64,000 nucleotides of DNA from positions 1 through 64,000 of the forward strand of contig NZ_QRCU01000017.1 of the NCBI RefSeq assembly GCF_003369445.1, read 5' to 3'. The notes under the pieces are model-generated. The model had not been told where the DNA came from. It saw nothing but the letters and a program-made list of their open reading frames with translations, and ran no database searches. This stretch comes from Arthrobacter silvisoli (lineage in GTDB: Bacteria; Actinomycetota; Actinomycetes; Actinomycetales; Micrococcaceae). A program made the position numbers and the translations under genes. This document shows, piece by piece, positions 1 to 8,584 of the stretch; position 1 is the first letter of the stretch; each line of letters begins with the position of its first letter.

Positions 1-551
1 CGCAGCGCCACGTCCTGGGTGCCGCCCAGCTGCGGGGAGGCCAGGGTCTTGCCCTTCAAACCGGCGGCTGAGGTGATCCCGGGCTTGACGACCAGCTGCG
101 CGCCGCCGGCGGCGGCACCGGCGATGATCCGGACGGACTCGCCCTTGCTTTTGACGAAGGAGTTGATGGCCGGGTTCGGGCCGATGTAGGTGGCGTCGAT
201 CGCGCCGGCGTTCAGGGCCTCGATCGCGGCCGGGCCGGCGTTGAAGACCTGGGTGCTCAGCTTCGTGGCGCCGAGTTCCTTGGCGATGAATCCCTTGCTG
301 ACCCCCACCAGGGCCGGGGCGTGGGTGACGTTGCCGAAGTAGCCCAGGCGCAGCTCAGCGGCCGGGGAGGGCGCGGCTGCCGGGGCGGCGTTGTTCCGGG
401 CGACCGCCGAAGCGACCGCGGCACCGCCGCCGATCAGCAGGGCCAGGCCGACGGCGATGCCCACTTTCAGGCCGCGCCCGGCCCTGGGCTTGTTGCTCTC
501 ACCGGCAACGATCCGGACCATGCCGGGACGTTGCTCTGGGGTTTGTGACAT
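1..551 (-). CDS. Sulfonate/nitrate-type ABC transporter substrate-binding protein (5' part, runs off left edge)
   Basis: This is the N-terminal 183 codons of a periplasmic-type binding protein. It starts at ATG 551, with AAAGGA six bases upstream (558-563). After a basic N-terminus comes one hydrophobic segment (about residues 29-48, ending before ARNN) that should act as an uncleaved anchor or signal peptide; no lipobox cysteine is seen. The mature part reads LRLGYFGNVTHAPALVG, then FNAGPAAIEALNAGAID and ATYIGPNPAINSF, which is the pattern of the SsuA/TauA/NrtA family. It would deliver aliphatic sulfonates or a similar anion to an ABC importer whose other genes should lie left of the window. 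The sulfate-reduction operon a few kb upstream on the same strand supports a sulfur role. The exact substrate cannot be read from the sequence. Confidence 0.85.
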   Translation of the reverse strand, partial: MSQTPEQRPGMVRIVAGESNKPRAGRGLKVGIAVGLALLIGGGAAVASAVARNNAAPAAAPSPAAELRLGYFGNVTHAPALVGVSKGFIAKELGATKLSTQVFNAGPAAIEALNAGAIDATYIGPNPAINSFVKSKGESVRIIAGAAAGGAQLVVKPGITSAAGLKGKTLASPQLGGTQDVAL

Positions 552-886
552 CGGGGTTCCTTTGAAGATGTTGCGGGCGGGGCTGAAAAATCAGGTCCCG
601 CAACATCGCCTTGGAAGGGCATGCAAGGACCAGTCCGTCATGGTCATGGATTCACAGTAGGGACTGGCCTGTTAGCCGTTCAACGGCGTGGAAACCCGGG
701 GTCACGCAACTTCATCCGGCGTCATATACCGGAACGTTGGCGGGTTCGACCCGACGACGCTTCCGTCCCTACCGTAAATGCCCCCGGAAAACGTTGGTCA
801 CCCGGTCAAATTTGAGCGGGCAAGCAACATTTTCGGGGGTGAAACCGGTGGGCACCGGAACCGGTCCAGCGAAACCGCGCGGGCAT
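552..886 (-). promoter_or_regulatory. Structured 5' leader of the sulfonate-type transporter gene
   Basis: No gene is seen in these 335 bases. On the minus strand the region has several stems. An 11-base perfect inverted repeat (567-577 with 597-607, GATGTTGCGGG arms) ends a few bases before the ribosome binding site. A second stem pairs 630-636 with 661-667 (CCAGTCC/GGACTGG). A third hairpin with CGGGT/ACCCG arms lies near 740-755. The position directly before a sulfur-transport gene suggests control of transcription or translation in response to sulfur status. I tried to match it to SAM riboswitch cores and could not, so the class is unknown. Confidence 0.4.
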
Positions 887-2209
887 TCAGTGGTCTTCGG
901 GGTAGGTGGTGGGAGCCAGGTAGGCGATCTCCGGCACGCTTTCGGCGCCGGTGCTGAAGCCGTCGACGGCGGCCAGCCGGGCGCCGTCGTGAGCTTCCCC
1001 GGAGCCGTCCAGCTCAACGGTGAGCCGCTGGACCGTGACGGCCGGGAAGGCGTGAATGCGCTGGGAACCGACCGTCCCGCCGGAGGCAAGAAGCGTCGCT
1101 CCCGAAGCGGGCCGGCCGCCGTCGGCGTCCAGAACACGATCGGCAACACTGATCCGATGACCCCGCACCCGTTGGCCCTCGGACAGGTCCTCGGCGAGCA
1201 TCAGGTGGTCGATGGTGACGGGCCGTCCGAAGTCCAGCTCCCAGCGCCCCTCCCCCAGGTCCCGGAGGGACGCCGGCAGCGGCGTGCCGAAACGGCGGCC
1301 GATCTCGGCGCCGAATTCCCGCACGCGTTCCACGTCCTCCTCGGGGAGCAGGCCGCGGGCGTCGGGCGGCAGGTTCAGGAGCAGGTTCGCGCCCAGGCCT
1401 ACCGAGCGGTAGTAGATGGCCAGCAGGTGCTCAAGGGTCTTGGGTTCTTCATTTCCGTGCCAGAACCAGCCGGGGCGGATCGAGACATCGCATTCCGGCG
1501 GCAGGTAGAGGGCTTCCTCGAGTTTGGTGGTGACCACGGTGTAGTTGGAAAAGTCGGTCTGCTCCACGACGTACTCCACCGGGTCGGCGGCCAGGCCGTC
1601 CTCGTTGCCCACCCAGCGGATGGTCGGCTGGCCCATATTGAACACCATGGCGCCGGGCTGCAGTTCCTCGATGAGGGCGGCGATGCGGCCCCAGTCGTAC
1701 TCGTGGCCTTCGGAGCCGGCGCCGTCGAACCACAGTTCGTGCAGTTCCCCGTAGTTGCTGCACAGCTCACGCAACTGGCCGAGGTAGAACTCGTCGTAGG
1801 CCTTGGAGTCGGCGTAGCACTGGGCATTGCGGTCCCAGGGCGAAAGGTAGAGGCCCAGCTTCAAGCCGTATTTCCGGCACGCGGCCGCCACCTCTGCCAC
1901 GACGTCGCCCTTGCCGTCCTTCCACGGGGAGGACGCTACCGAGTAGTCCGTCAGCTCGGTGGGCCACAGGCAGAAACCGTCGTGGTGCTTCGCGGTGAGC
2001 ACCACGTATTTCGCGCCGGCCTCCCGCGCGGTGCGGACCCACTGTGCGGCGTCCAACTGCGCGGGGTTGAACGACGACGCCGGCAGGGTCCCGTCACTCC
2101 ACTCCTTGCCGTGGAAGGTGTTGATGCCGAAGTGGAAGAAGACGCCCATCCGGTCGGCCTGCCAGGCGAGTTGGGCAGGGGTGGCTTTGATGTGCTGCAT
2201 GGGGTTCAC
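887..2209 (-). CDS. Alpha-L-fucosidase, GH29 family
   Basis: This 440-residue protein should hydrolyse terminal alpha-L-fucose from glycans. The GH29 barrel is clear: MGVFFHFGINTFHGKEW near residue 21, the AKHHDGFCLWP block at 73-83 and LHELWFDGAG at 156-165. D162 of the WFDG motif is the expected nucleophile. There is no signal peptide, so it probably acts in the cytoplasm on imported oligosaccharides. Its ATG overlaps the stop of the upstream GH5-like gene by four bases (ATGA), so the two genes are translationally coupled and form one operon. A second in-frame ATG lies three codons downstream. Length is close to the usual bacterial GH29 catalytic size with a short C-terminal beta region. 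Confidence 0.9.
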   Translation of the reverse strand: MNPMQHIKATPAQLAWQADRMGVFFHFGINTFHGKEWSDGTLPASSFNPAQLDAAQWVRTAREAGAKYVVLTAKHHDGFCLWPTELTDYSVASSPWKDGKGDVVAEVAAACRKYGLKLGLYLSPWDRNAQCYADSKAYDEFYLGQLRELCSNYGELHELWFDGAGSEGHEYDWGRIAALIEELQPGAMVFNMGQPTIRWVGNEDGLAADPVEYVVEQTDFSNYTVVTTKLEEALYLPPECDVSIRPGWFWHGNEEPKTLEHLLAIYYRSVGLGANLLLNLPPDARGLLPEEDVERVREFGAEIGRRFGTPLPASLRDLGEGRWELDFGRPVTIDHLMLAEDLSEGQRVRGHRISVADRVLDADGGRPASGATLLASGGTVGSQRIHAFPAVTVQRLTVELDGSGEAHDGARLAAVDGFSTGAESVPEIAYLAPTTYPEDH

Positions 2210-3486
2210 TTTCGGAGGGATCGGGAGGTGCCGATGATGTCCGTGATGCCACGGGCGGCGAGGTACGCGGGGTCCGCGGCGCGGCTTTCCAGCACCAGGG
2301 CCGGCGGTTCACCGTCGACGACGGCCTGCAGCCAGGTGTCGAAGAACTCCCCCGTGACGGCGTAGCGGCCGCGCCCGGCGGTGCTCTGTTCGTCGTCGAG
2401 CGCGATGACCATGGCGTTCCTGCGCACGACGGCGGCGGGCGGCGCGGTGCGCAGCTCACCTATGAGTTCGGCCAGGGCAAGCCCGGCGGGTTTTGGCTGA
2501 CGGCTGCTGTCCAGGAGGCCGAGCGAGTATTCGAGTTCCGGGAAGTCCCCGAGCTCCCGGCTGACGTCGTGCGAGCACCACCAGGTGATGCCCCAGAGGT
2601 TCGGGGTGCCGGCGAGGTGGCGCACCGTTGCGGTGGCGAAGTCCGCGGCATCCCCGGCGGCAACCCAGGGTGCGGGTGCACCGACTTCCTGGACCCACAC
2701 CGGACGGGCCGGGTCCGCAGCGAAGGCCGTGACGTACTGGACGAGGTAGTCGGCGAAGTGCGCCAGGGCCGGGTGGCGTTCGCCGTAGCGCTGGCCGGCA
2801 CCGCCGAACACCCAGGAGTGCACGGTGCTCACGTCGCCCAGGGTTGCCGCGTGCCGCGGGGTGAAAGCCATGTCTTCGTTGAACAGGGCCGAGTCGTCGA
2901 AGGAATGCTGGTGGCTCCCCCGGGGCCAGGCGGCCTTGGCGGCCCCCAGCAGCGTGGCGAGCCAGTCGCCCGCCTCGTCGCCGGAGAGCACGTGGGGATC
3001 GGGGTGCCATGGCGCAGCGAACTGGTTGGTTTCATTGCCGACGGTGAGGCCCAGGGCGTTGGGACGGCCGGAGAGTTCGGCGGCGAGGGCCCGGACAAGG
3101 CGGGCTTCGGCCGCCACGGCCTCCGGGTCCGTGAAAACGTTGCGGCGGTGCCACGCGCTGAGCCATGGCGGCAGGAAGTCGAAGCTGGACAAGTGGCCCT
3201 GCAGGACGTCGACGCTGGCGTCCAGGCCGAATTCCGCGGCCGCGTCCACCACGGCGCCGACGTCCTCCACGGCCTTCCGCCGGATCAGGGTGCGGCTGGG
3301 CTGGAGTTCGGGCCACAGCGGGAACACCCGGATGTGGTCGAGGCCGAGCTTCGCGATCGACTCGAGGTCGCGGCGGACCTCGTCGGAGTCGAAGTCCTGC
3401 CAGCTGTGGAACCAGCCGCGGCTTGGCGTGTAATTGGCGCCCAGTCGCAACGGCCGGGTGCCCTTCGGCTTCGTAATTTCCTGCAC
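2206..3486 (-). CDS. GH5-like glycoside hydrolase (beta-mannanase/cellulase fold)
   Basis: A 426-residue TIM-barrel hydrolase without signal peptide. The strand-4 motif LTVGNETNQF (N151-E152) carries the likely acid/base glutamate, and VWVQEVGAP (E267) the likely nucleophile, the arrangement of clan GH-A enzymes. ITWWCSHD near residue 300 fits the last barrel strand. The start is GTG 3486, with GGGGAG five bases upstream. The substrate is not certain: clan GH-A covers beta-mannosides, beta-glucosides and beta-galactosides. Pairing with a GH29 fucosidase points to a fucosylated plant or microbial oligosaccharide. It is the first gene of a two-gene operon. Confidence 0.75.
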   Translation of the reverse strand: MQEITKPKGTRPLRLGANYTPSRGWFHSWQDFDSDEVRRDLESIAKLGLDHIRVFPLWPELQPSRTLIRRKAVEDVGAVVDAAAEFGLDASVDVLQGHLSSFDFLPPWLSAWHRRNVFTDPEAVAAEARLVRALAAELSGRPNALGLTVGNETNQFAAPWHPDPHVLSGDEAGDWLATLLGAAKAAWPRGSHQHSFDDSALFNEDMAFTPRHAATLGDVSTVHSWVFGGAGQRYGERHPALAHFADYLVQYVTAFAADPARPVWVQEVGAPAPWVAAGDAADFATATVRHLAGTPNLWGITWWCSHDVSRELGDFPELEYSLGLLDSSRQPKPAGLALAELIGELRTAPPAAVVRRNAMVIALDDEQSTAGRGRYAVTGEFFDTWLQAVVDGEPPALVLESRAADPAYLAARGITDIIGTSRSLRK

Positions 3487-3535
3487 TGGCTCCCCGATGG
3501 TTCGGCGTCAGACTGCGATCGTCAGTCGAGCATAA

Positions 3536-3546
3536 ACATCGGATGT
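3536..3546. promoter_or_regulatory. Candidate operator upstream of the glycosidase operon
   Basis: ACATC-G-GATGT is an odd palindrome about 50 bases before the GTG start of the GH5-like gene. The CATC-N-GATG shape resembles sites bound by GntR-type regulators. No regulator gene lies next to it, so the assignment is tentative. Confidence 0.35.
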
Positions 3547-3573
3547 CTGTGCGTCAAGGAACAAAAGGCAAAC

Positions 3574-3638
3574 AAAAAACCGCAGCCCATCCGCGTCCGG
3601 GGACCTTGCGGTTCCGGCTTCGCGGACAGGCTGCGGTT
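3574..3638 (-). terminator. Rho-independent terminator of the sulfate-reduction operon
   Basis: Thirty bases past the cysN stop, minus-strand arms AACCGCAGCC (3638-3629) and GGCTGCGGTT (3587-3578) pair. The stem extends inward through CGCG pairs, and the hairpin runs into six T residues on the minus strand. This separates the cys operon from the glycosidase pair. Confidence 0.85.
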
Positions 3639-3668
3639 GCAGGCGGCACCCTTCAGGGCGCACAAACC

Positions 3669-5069
3669 TCAGATGACGTAGCGCTCTTCTTCGTGGTCGC
3701 CCGGGTGGTCCTTCACCAGGCCGGCGGCCAGGGTGTTGCCGTCGAGCGGGTCAATCACCAGGAACGCACCCGTGCGGCGGTGGCGCTGGTAGTTTTCCAC
3801 CGGCAGCGGCGCGGCCAGGCGGAGCTGGGCGTGTCCGATGTCGTTGAGCTCCAGGGTGGAGGCTTCCTCGACGTTGAAAGTGCCCAGGTCCAGCTTGCCG
3901 CTGACGTTGCGCACCAGGGCCTGCACCGTGCGGGTGCCGTGCTTCACGAGCACCTTGGCGCCTTCGCGCAGCGGCTTCGGCGACAGCCAGCACAGGGAGG
4001 CGTACAGGTCGGCGGTGCTGTCCGCGACCGTGCCGGCGGCGGCGATCGTGTCACCGCGGGCGATGTCGATCTCCTCGGCCAGGCGGATCGCCACGGATTG
4101 CGGGGCCGCAGCTTCCTCGAGTTCCCGGCCCGCGAAGTCGATGCCGGTGACCGTGGTGTTCCGGGGTTCGTGGCCAGGGCTCAGCACCGTGACCTGGTCG
4201 CCGACCTTCACCGAGCCCTCGGTGATCTGACCGGCGTAGGCGCGGTAGTCGCGGTACGCCTCGGCGTCGAGCCCGCCGGCCACCGCGTCAGGCGCCAGGG
4301 CGCCCTGCGGACGGATCACCAGCTGCACCGGGAAGCGGAAGCTCTCCAGGTGGCTTTCCAGCTCATCGGCCGCAGGCAGGGTCTCCAGGACCTCGAGCAG
4401 GGCCGGGCCGGAGTACCAGGGAGTGCGGACGGAGCGGTCCACCACGTTGTCGCCGTCGAGGGCGGACACCGGGACCACCAGAACGTCGCTGATGCCGTCG
4501 GCACCGATGCCCAGGTCGCGGGCCACCTGCTGGACGTCGGCCTCGATGGCGCGGAACACGTCCTCGCTGAAATCGACCAGGTCGATCTTGTTCACGGCCA
4601 CGATCACGTGGGCGACGCGCAGCAGCTGCAGCACGGACAGGTGGCGGCGGGTCTGCTCCAGGACACCCTTGCGGGCGTCGATGAGCACGACGACGGCGTC
4701 CGCGGTGGACGCGCCGGTCACCGTGTTCTTGGTGTACTGCACGTGGCCCGGGCAGTCGGCCAGGATGAAGCTGCGGCGGTCGGTGGCGAAATAGCGGTAC
4801 GCGACGTCGATGGTGATGCCCTGCTCGCGCTCGGCGCGCAGGCCGTCGGTCAGCAGGGCGAGGTCGATGCCGCCCTTGTCGCCGCCAAACCCGCGGTCCG
4901 CGGAAGTGCGGGCAACGGCGTCGAGCTGGTCGGCGAGGATCGCCTTGGAATCGTGCAGGAGCCGGCCCACCAGGGTGGACTTGCCGTCGTCGACGGATCC
5001 GGCGGTAGCGAAGCGGAACAGCGTGGATTCGCGCAGGCCGCTTTCAATCAGTGCGGTTTCGGTGCTCAT
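3669..5069 (-). CDS. cysN: Sulfate adenylyltransferase subunit 1 (GTPase subunit)
   Basis: With CysD this forms ATP sulfurylase, which makes adenylyl sulfate from ATP and sulfate; CysN couples GTP hydrolysis to drive the reaction. The 466 residues have the GTPase motifs of the EF-Tu group: P-loop GSVDDGKST (24-32), DCPGH (105-109) and NKID (160-163). Two beta-barrel domains follow. The C-terminus lacks an APS kinase (CysC) extension, in keeping with reduction through adenylyl sulfate instead of PAPS. The ATG shares one base with the CysD stop (TGATG), so the two subunits are translated in tandem. Confidence 0.95.
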   Translation of the reverse strand: MSTETALIESGLRESTLFRFATAGSVDDGKSTLVGRLLHDSKAILADQLDAVARTSADRGFGGDKGGIDLALLTDGLRAEREQGITIDVAYRYFATDRRSFILADCPGHVQYTKNTVTGASTADAVVVLIDARKGVLEQTRRHLSVLQLLRVAHVIVAVNKIDLVDFSEDVFRAIEADVQQVARDLGIGADGISDVLVVPVSALDGDNVVDRSVRTPWYSGPALLEVLETLPAADELESHLESFRFPVQLVIRPQGALAPDAVAGGLDAEAYRDYRAYAGQITEGSVKVGDQVTVLSPGHEPRNTTVTGIDFAGRELEEAAAPQSVAIRLAEEIDIARGDTIAAAGTVADSTADLYASLCWLSPKPLREGAKVLVKHGTRTVQALVRNVSGKLDLGTFNVEEASTLELNDIGHAQLRLAAPLPVENYQRHRRTGAFLVIDPLDGNTLAAGLVKDHPGDHEEERYVI

Positions 5070-6022
5070 CAGAAGTAGCCGTCCTTCTTGCGGTCTTCCA
5101 TGGCGGCCTCGGAGATGCGGTCATCTGCGCGGGTGGCGCCACGTTCGGTGAGGGTGGAGGCGGCGACTTCGACAACGACGTCGGCCACGGTGTAAGCGTC
5201 GGACTCGACCGCACCGGTGCAGGACATGTCGCCCACCGTGCGGTAACGGACCGTCTTGGTGATGACCTCTTCGTGCGGCAGCGGCTGGGACACTTCGCCC
5301 ACCGCGCGCCACATGCCGTCGCGGGCGAAAACCTCGCGCTGGTGGGCGTAGTACAGGCTGGGGAGTTCGATGTTCTCACGCTCGATGTAGCGCCAGATAT
5401 CCAGCTCGGTCCAGTTGCTGATCGGGAAGGCGCGGACGTGCTGGCCCACGGTGTGGCGGCCGTTGTAGAGGTTCCACAGCTCGGGACGCTGGTTGCGCGG
5501 GTCCCACTGGCCGAACTCGTCGCGCAGGGACAGGATGCGCTCCTTGGCGCGGGCCTTGTCCTCGTCGCGGCGGCCGCCGCCGAAGACGGCGTCGAACTTG
5601 TTGCGCTGGATGGCGTCCAGCAGCGGCACGGTCTGCAGCGGATTGCGGGTTCCGTCGGCGCGTTCGGCGAGTTCGCCGCGGTCGATGAACTCCTGCACGG
5701 AGCCGACCACGAGCTTCAGGCCCAGGCGCTCCACTGTGCGGTCACGGAAGTCGATGACCTCCGGGAAGTTGTGGCCGGTGTCCACGTGCAGCACCGGGAA
5801 CGGCACCTTGCCCGGCCAGAAAGCCTTGGTGGCCAGGTGCAGCATCACCACGGAGTCCTTGCCGCCGGAGAACAGCAGCGCGGGGCGCTCGAATTCGGCC
5901 ACGACCTCACGGATGATGTGGATGGCCTCGGACTCGAGCGTGTCCAGGGAAGACAGTCGGGTCGACGTGGAAACTGCGGCGTCGGTCACCTGCGTGGGCT
6001 CCTCGGTTGTGTACGTGCTCAT
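5069..6022 (-). CDS. cysD: Sulfate adenylyltransferase subunit 2
   Basis: This is the catalytic ATP sulfurylase subunit, which joins ATP and sulfate into adenylyl sulfate. The 317-residue product has the PP-loop motif LLFSGGKDSVVML (about residue 48), HVDTGHNFPEVIDFRD and GRRDEDKARAKER, all conserved in CysD. It starts at ATG 6022, inside the stop of cysH (ATGA overlap). The open frame continues upstream, but that part is cysH sequence in another frame. The C-terminus ends MEDRKKDGYF, the typical CysD end. Confidence 0.95.
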   Translation of the reverse strand: MSTYTTEEPTQVTDAAVSTSTRLSSLDTLESEAIHIIREVVAEFERPALLFSGGKDSVVMLHLATKAFWPGKVPFPVLHVDTGHNFPEVIDFRDRTVERLGLKLVVGSVQEFIDRGELAERADGTRNPLQTVPLLDAIQRNKFDAVFGGGRRDEDKARAKERILSLRDEFGQWDPRNQRPELWNLYNGRHTVGQHVRAFPISNWTELDIWRYIERENIELPSLYYAHQREVFARDGMWRAVGEVSQPLPHEEVITKTVRYRTVGDMSCTGAVESDAYTVADVVVEVAASTLTERGATRADDRISEAAMEDRKKDGYF

Positions 6023-6732
6023 GTGTGTAGTCCGCATTCTGTCTTGTCGGTTCCTGACCAGCGGCCGGCGCGGGGGTCTTCGCCCGGGGCCACCTTCCGG
6101 GTGCAGGGCTGGCATCCGATGGACGGGTAGCCCTGGCTCAGGAGTGGATTGACGGGAAGGATGTTGTCCTCGGAGTACTCGACCAGCTGGTCGAAGGTCC
6201 AGTCGACCATCGGGTTCACCTTGACCAGCCCGAAGGACTCGTCCCAGGTGACTACCGGGGTGTTGGTCCGGGTGGGGGCCTCGTCGCGGCGCACGCCGGT
6301 GAACCAGACCTCGTAGCCGGCCAGCGAGCGGCGCAGCGGCTGGACCTTGCGCAGGGCGCAGCACTGGGCGGCGTCGCGGGCGAACAGGTCCTTGCCCAGG
6401 AGCCGGTCCTGCTGTTCCACGGTGTTCTCCGGCAGGACGTCCACCACGTTCACCCGCAGGTTCGCGGCGACTTCGTCGCGCGTGGCATAGGTCTCCGGGA
6501 AGTGGTAGCCGGTTTCCAGGAACAGCACCTCGACGCCGGGGATCTGGTCAGCCACGAGGGCCGGCAGGACGGCGTCGGCCATGGAGCAGGCCACAGCGAC
6601 GGCGGGCAGCTCGAAGTTGCGGGCCACCCAGGCGATGACGTCCTGGGCGGTGGGGTTCCAGCCCAGCTCCCCCGCGCCGGCTTCGGCCAGCGCCTTGAGG
6701 TCCTCGACGGTGCGCTTGGTGGCGATTGTCAC
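6019..6732 (-). CDS. cysH: Adenylyl-sulfate (APS) reductase, 4Fe-4S type
   Basis: This enzyme reduces activated sulfate to sulfite with thioredoxin as electron donor. The 237 residues carry FLETGYHFPET (71-81), a paired cysteine motif C124-C125, C207-x2-C210 and the C-terminal KTECGLH (C233). The CC...CxxC set binds the 4Fe-4S cluster that marks APS reductases as opposed to PAPS reductases. This agrees with the lack of a CysC domain in cysN. The start is GTG 6732, with AAGGAG upstream, and it overlaps the sulfite reductase stop by four bases (GTGA). Confidence 0.93.
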   Translation of the reverse strand: MTIATKRTVEDLKALAEAGAGELGWNPTAQDVIAWVARNFELPAVAVACSMADAVLPALVADQIPGVEVLFLETGYHFPETYATRDEVAANLRVNVVDVLPENTVEQQDRLLGKDLFARDAAQCCALRKVQPLRRSLAGYEVWFTGVRRDEAPTRTNTPVVTWDESFGLVKVNPMVDWTFDQLVEYSEDNILPVNPLLSQGYPSIGCQPCTRKVAPGEDPRAGRWSGTDKTECGLHT

Positions 6733-8474
6733 TGGAGGTCTCCTTCATCGGCAGAGTGTGCCCATTCGGCGAAGGTCTGGCCTTCGGCACCCACGGCGAC
6801 GAACTTCCGGACGACGCGCTCGACGTAGTCCGGCAGGTCTTCGGCAGTGACCTTCAGGCCGCGGACGGTGCGGCCGAGGCCTGCCTCGGCGCGGTCGTTG
6901 TTGGCGAGCCCGCCGCCCAGGTGCACCTGGAAGCCCGGCGTGGGGTCGCCGTCGGGAGTCGGCAGCATCATGCCCTTCAAGCCGATGTCCGCCGTCTGGA
7001 TGCGGGCGCAGGAGTTGGGGCAGCCGTTGATGTGCAGGGACAGGGCCTGCGGAAGCTGCTTGCTCTCCACGAGGTCCGCCAGGCGGGTCTCCAGCTCGGC
7101 GATCGCGGTGGCGGCCGTGGCCTTGGTTTCCACGATGGCCAGCTTGCAGAACTCAATGCCGGTGCAGGCGATGGTGCCGCGGCGGAACAGGGACGGGCGG
7201 GCGGACAGGCCCAAGGTGTCCAGCTCGGCCACGAGCGGCTCCACCTGGTCCTTCTCCACGTCCAGCACCACGAGCTTCTGGTGCGGGGTGGTGCGCAGGC
7301 GCCGGGAGCCATGGGCTTCCAGGGTGTCGGCGAGCTTCACCAGGATCGAGCCGGAAACGCGGCCCACCGTGGGGGTGACGCCGATGAAGAACTTGCCGTC
7401 CTTCTGTTCGTGGATGCCCACGTGGTCGCCGGGGGTGGAGGGCTTGGGCGCGGCGGGGCCGTCCGGAAGCTTGAAGCCGAGGTATTCGTCCTCGAGGACC
7501 TCGCGGAACTTGGCCGGGCCCCAGTCGTTCATGAGGAACTTCAGGCGGGCCTTGGTGCGCATGCGGCGGTAGCCGTAGTCGCGGAAGATGCTGGTGACGC
7601 CCAGCCAGACTTCGGCAGCAACGTCCGCGGAGACGAACACGCCCAGGCGTTCGGCCAGGCGGGGGTTGGTGGACAGGCCGCCACCGACCCAGAGGTCGTA
7701 GCCTGCACCGAGCTCAGGGTGCACCACGCCCACCAGGGCGAAGTCGTTGATTTCGTGCACCACGTCCTGGGACGGGTGGCCGGTGATGGCGGTCTTGTAC
7801 TTGCGCGGCAGGTTGGCCAGTTCCGGGTCGCCGATGAAGCGCTCGGACAGCTCGTGGATCAGCGGCGTGGGGTCGATGATCTCGTCCTTGGCGATGCCGG
7901 CCACCGGGGAGCCGAGGATGACGCGGGGCACGTCGCCGCAGGCCTCGGTGGTGGACAGGCCCACGGCTTCGAGGCGGCGCCAGATTTCCGGGACATCCTC
8001 CACGCGGATCCAGTGGAGCTGGACGTTCTGGCGGTCGGTGAGGTCCGCGGAGTCGCGGGCGAACTCCACCGAGATCTCGCCGATGACGCGCAGCTGCTCG
8101 GTGGTGAGGGCGCCGCCGTCGATGCGGACGCGCAGCATGAAGTACTTGTCTTCGAGCTCGTGCGGTTCGAGGGTGGCGGTCTTGCCGCCGTCGATCCCGG
8201 GCTTGCGCTGGGTGTAGAGGCCCCACCAGCGGAAGCGGCCGTGGAGGTCGGTACCGTCGATCGAGTCGAAGCCGTTCTTGGAGTACACGGACTCGATACG
8301 CTCGCGGACGTTCAGCCCGTTGTCTTCCTGCTTCCAGGTTTCGTTGGCGTTGAGCGGCGTGGTGCCGTCAACCTTCCACTGGCCATGGGGTTTTGCGGCA
8401 GGGCGGGACGCGCGCACCGGGCGCTTCGGAGCAGCCTGGTCCGCGGACGCTCCGGCTAGAGCAGTATCAGTCAT
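6729..8474 (-). CDS. Ferredoxin-type assimilatory sulfite reductase (siroheme, 4Fe-4S)
   Basis: Six-electron reduction of sulfite to sulfide for cysteine synthesis. The 581-residue protein has the duplicated nitrite/sulfite reductase fold, with RQNVQLHWIRVEDVP in the first half. The cluster/siroheme cysteines are ACTGIEFCKLA and INGCPNSCAR. The N-terminal 35 residues are rich in Ala and Pro. Nitrite reductases of the same family look similar, but the direct GTGA overlap with cysH and the cysD-cysN tail make sulfite the likely substrate. The start codon sits about seven bases after a -10-like TACAGT, so translation may be leaderless. Confidence 0.9.
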   Translation of the reverse strand: MTDTALAGASADQAAPKRPVRASRPAAKPHGQWKVDGTTPLNANETWKQEDNGLNVRERIESVYSKNGFDSIDGTDLHGRFRWWGLYTQRKPGIDGGKTATLEPHELEDKYFMLRVRIDGGALTTEQLRVIGEISVEFARDSADLTDRQNVQLHWIRVEDVPEIWRRLEAVGLSTTEACGDVPRVILGSPVAGIAKDEIIDPTPLIHELSERFIGDPELANLPRKYKTAITGHPSQDVVHEINDFALVGVVHPELGAGYDLWVGGGLSTNPRLAERLGVFVSADVAAEVWLGVTSIFRDYGYRRMRTKARLKFLMNDWGPAKFREVLEDEYLGFKLPDGPAAPKPSTPGDHVGIHEQKDGKFFIGVTPTVGRVSGSILVKLADTLEAHGSRRLRTTPHQKLVVLDVEKDQVEPLVAELDTLGLSARPSLFRRGTIACTGIEFCKLAIVETKATAATAIAELETRLADLVESKQLPQALSLHINGCPNSCARIQTADIGLKGMMLPTPDGDPTPGFQVHLGGGLANNDRAEAGLGRTVRGLKVTAEDLPDYVERVVRKFVAVGAEGQTFAEWAHSADEGDLQ

Positions 8475-8480
8475 GCATCG

Positions 8481-8510
8481 ACTGTAGGGGTGGCCGGAAT
8501 TGCGTCACAA
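8481..8510 (-). promoter_or_regulatory. Candidate promoter of the sulfate-reduction operon
   Basis: On the minus strand a -35-like TTGTGA (8510-8505) and a -10-like TACAGT (8486-8481) are 18 bases apart. A transcript from here would begin at or next to the ATG at 8474, and no Shine-Dalgarno sequence is present. Leaderless transcripts are common in actinobacteria. Confidence 0.4.
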
Positions 8511-8584
8511 AGGTCCGGAAACGCTAAGTCACCTAGGGAAACATTTCGTCACGAACACGCCGCGGGCCTTGCATTTTTGCGGCG

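Noticed and set aside
552..886. SAM riboswitch
   Set aside because: The stems do not show the conserved core of the SAM-I, SAM-II or SAM-IV types that I could recall; left as an unclassified leader.
611..2365. Long plus-strand open frame of 584 codons opposite the fucosidase gene
   Set aside because: It is a GC-driven shadow: low complexity, no family motifs, and it lies across clear GH29 and GH5-like coding on the other strand.
6726..8459. 577-codon plus-strand frame opposite sulfite reductase
   Set aside because: Antisense shadow of a well-conserved gene with intact iron-sulfur motifs; composition is Gly/Val/Arg-rich as expected for antisense of high-GC coding.
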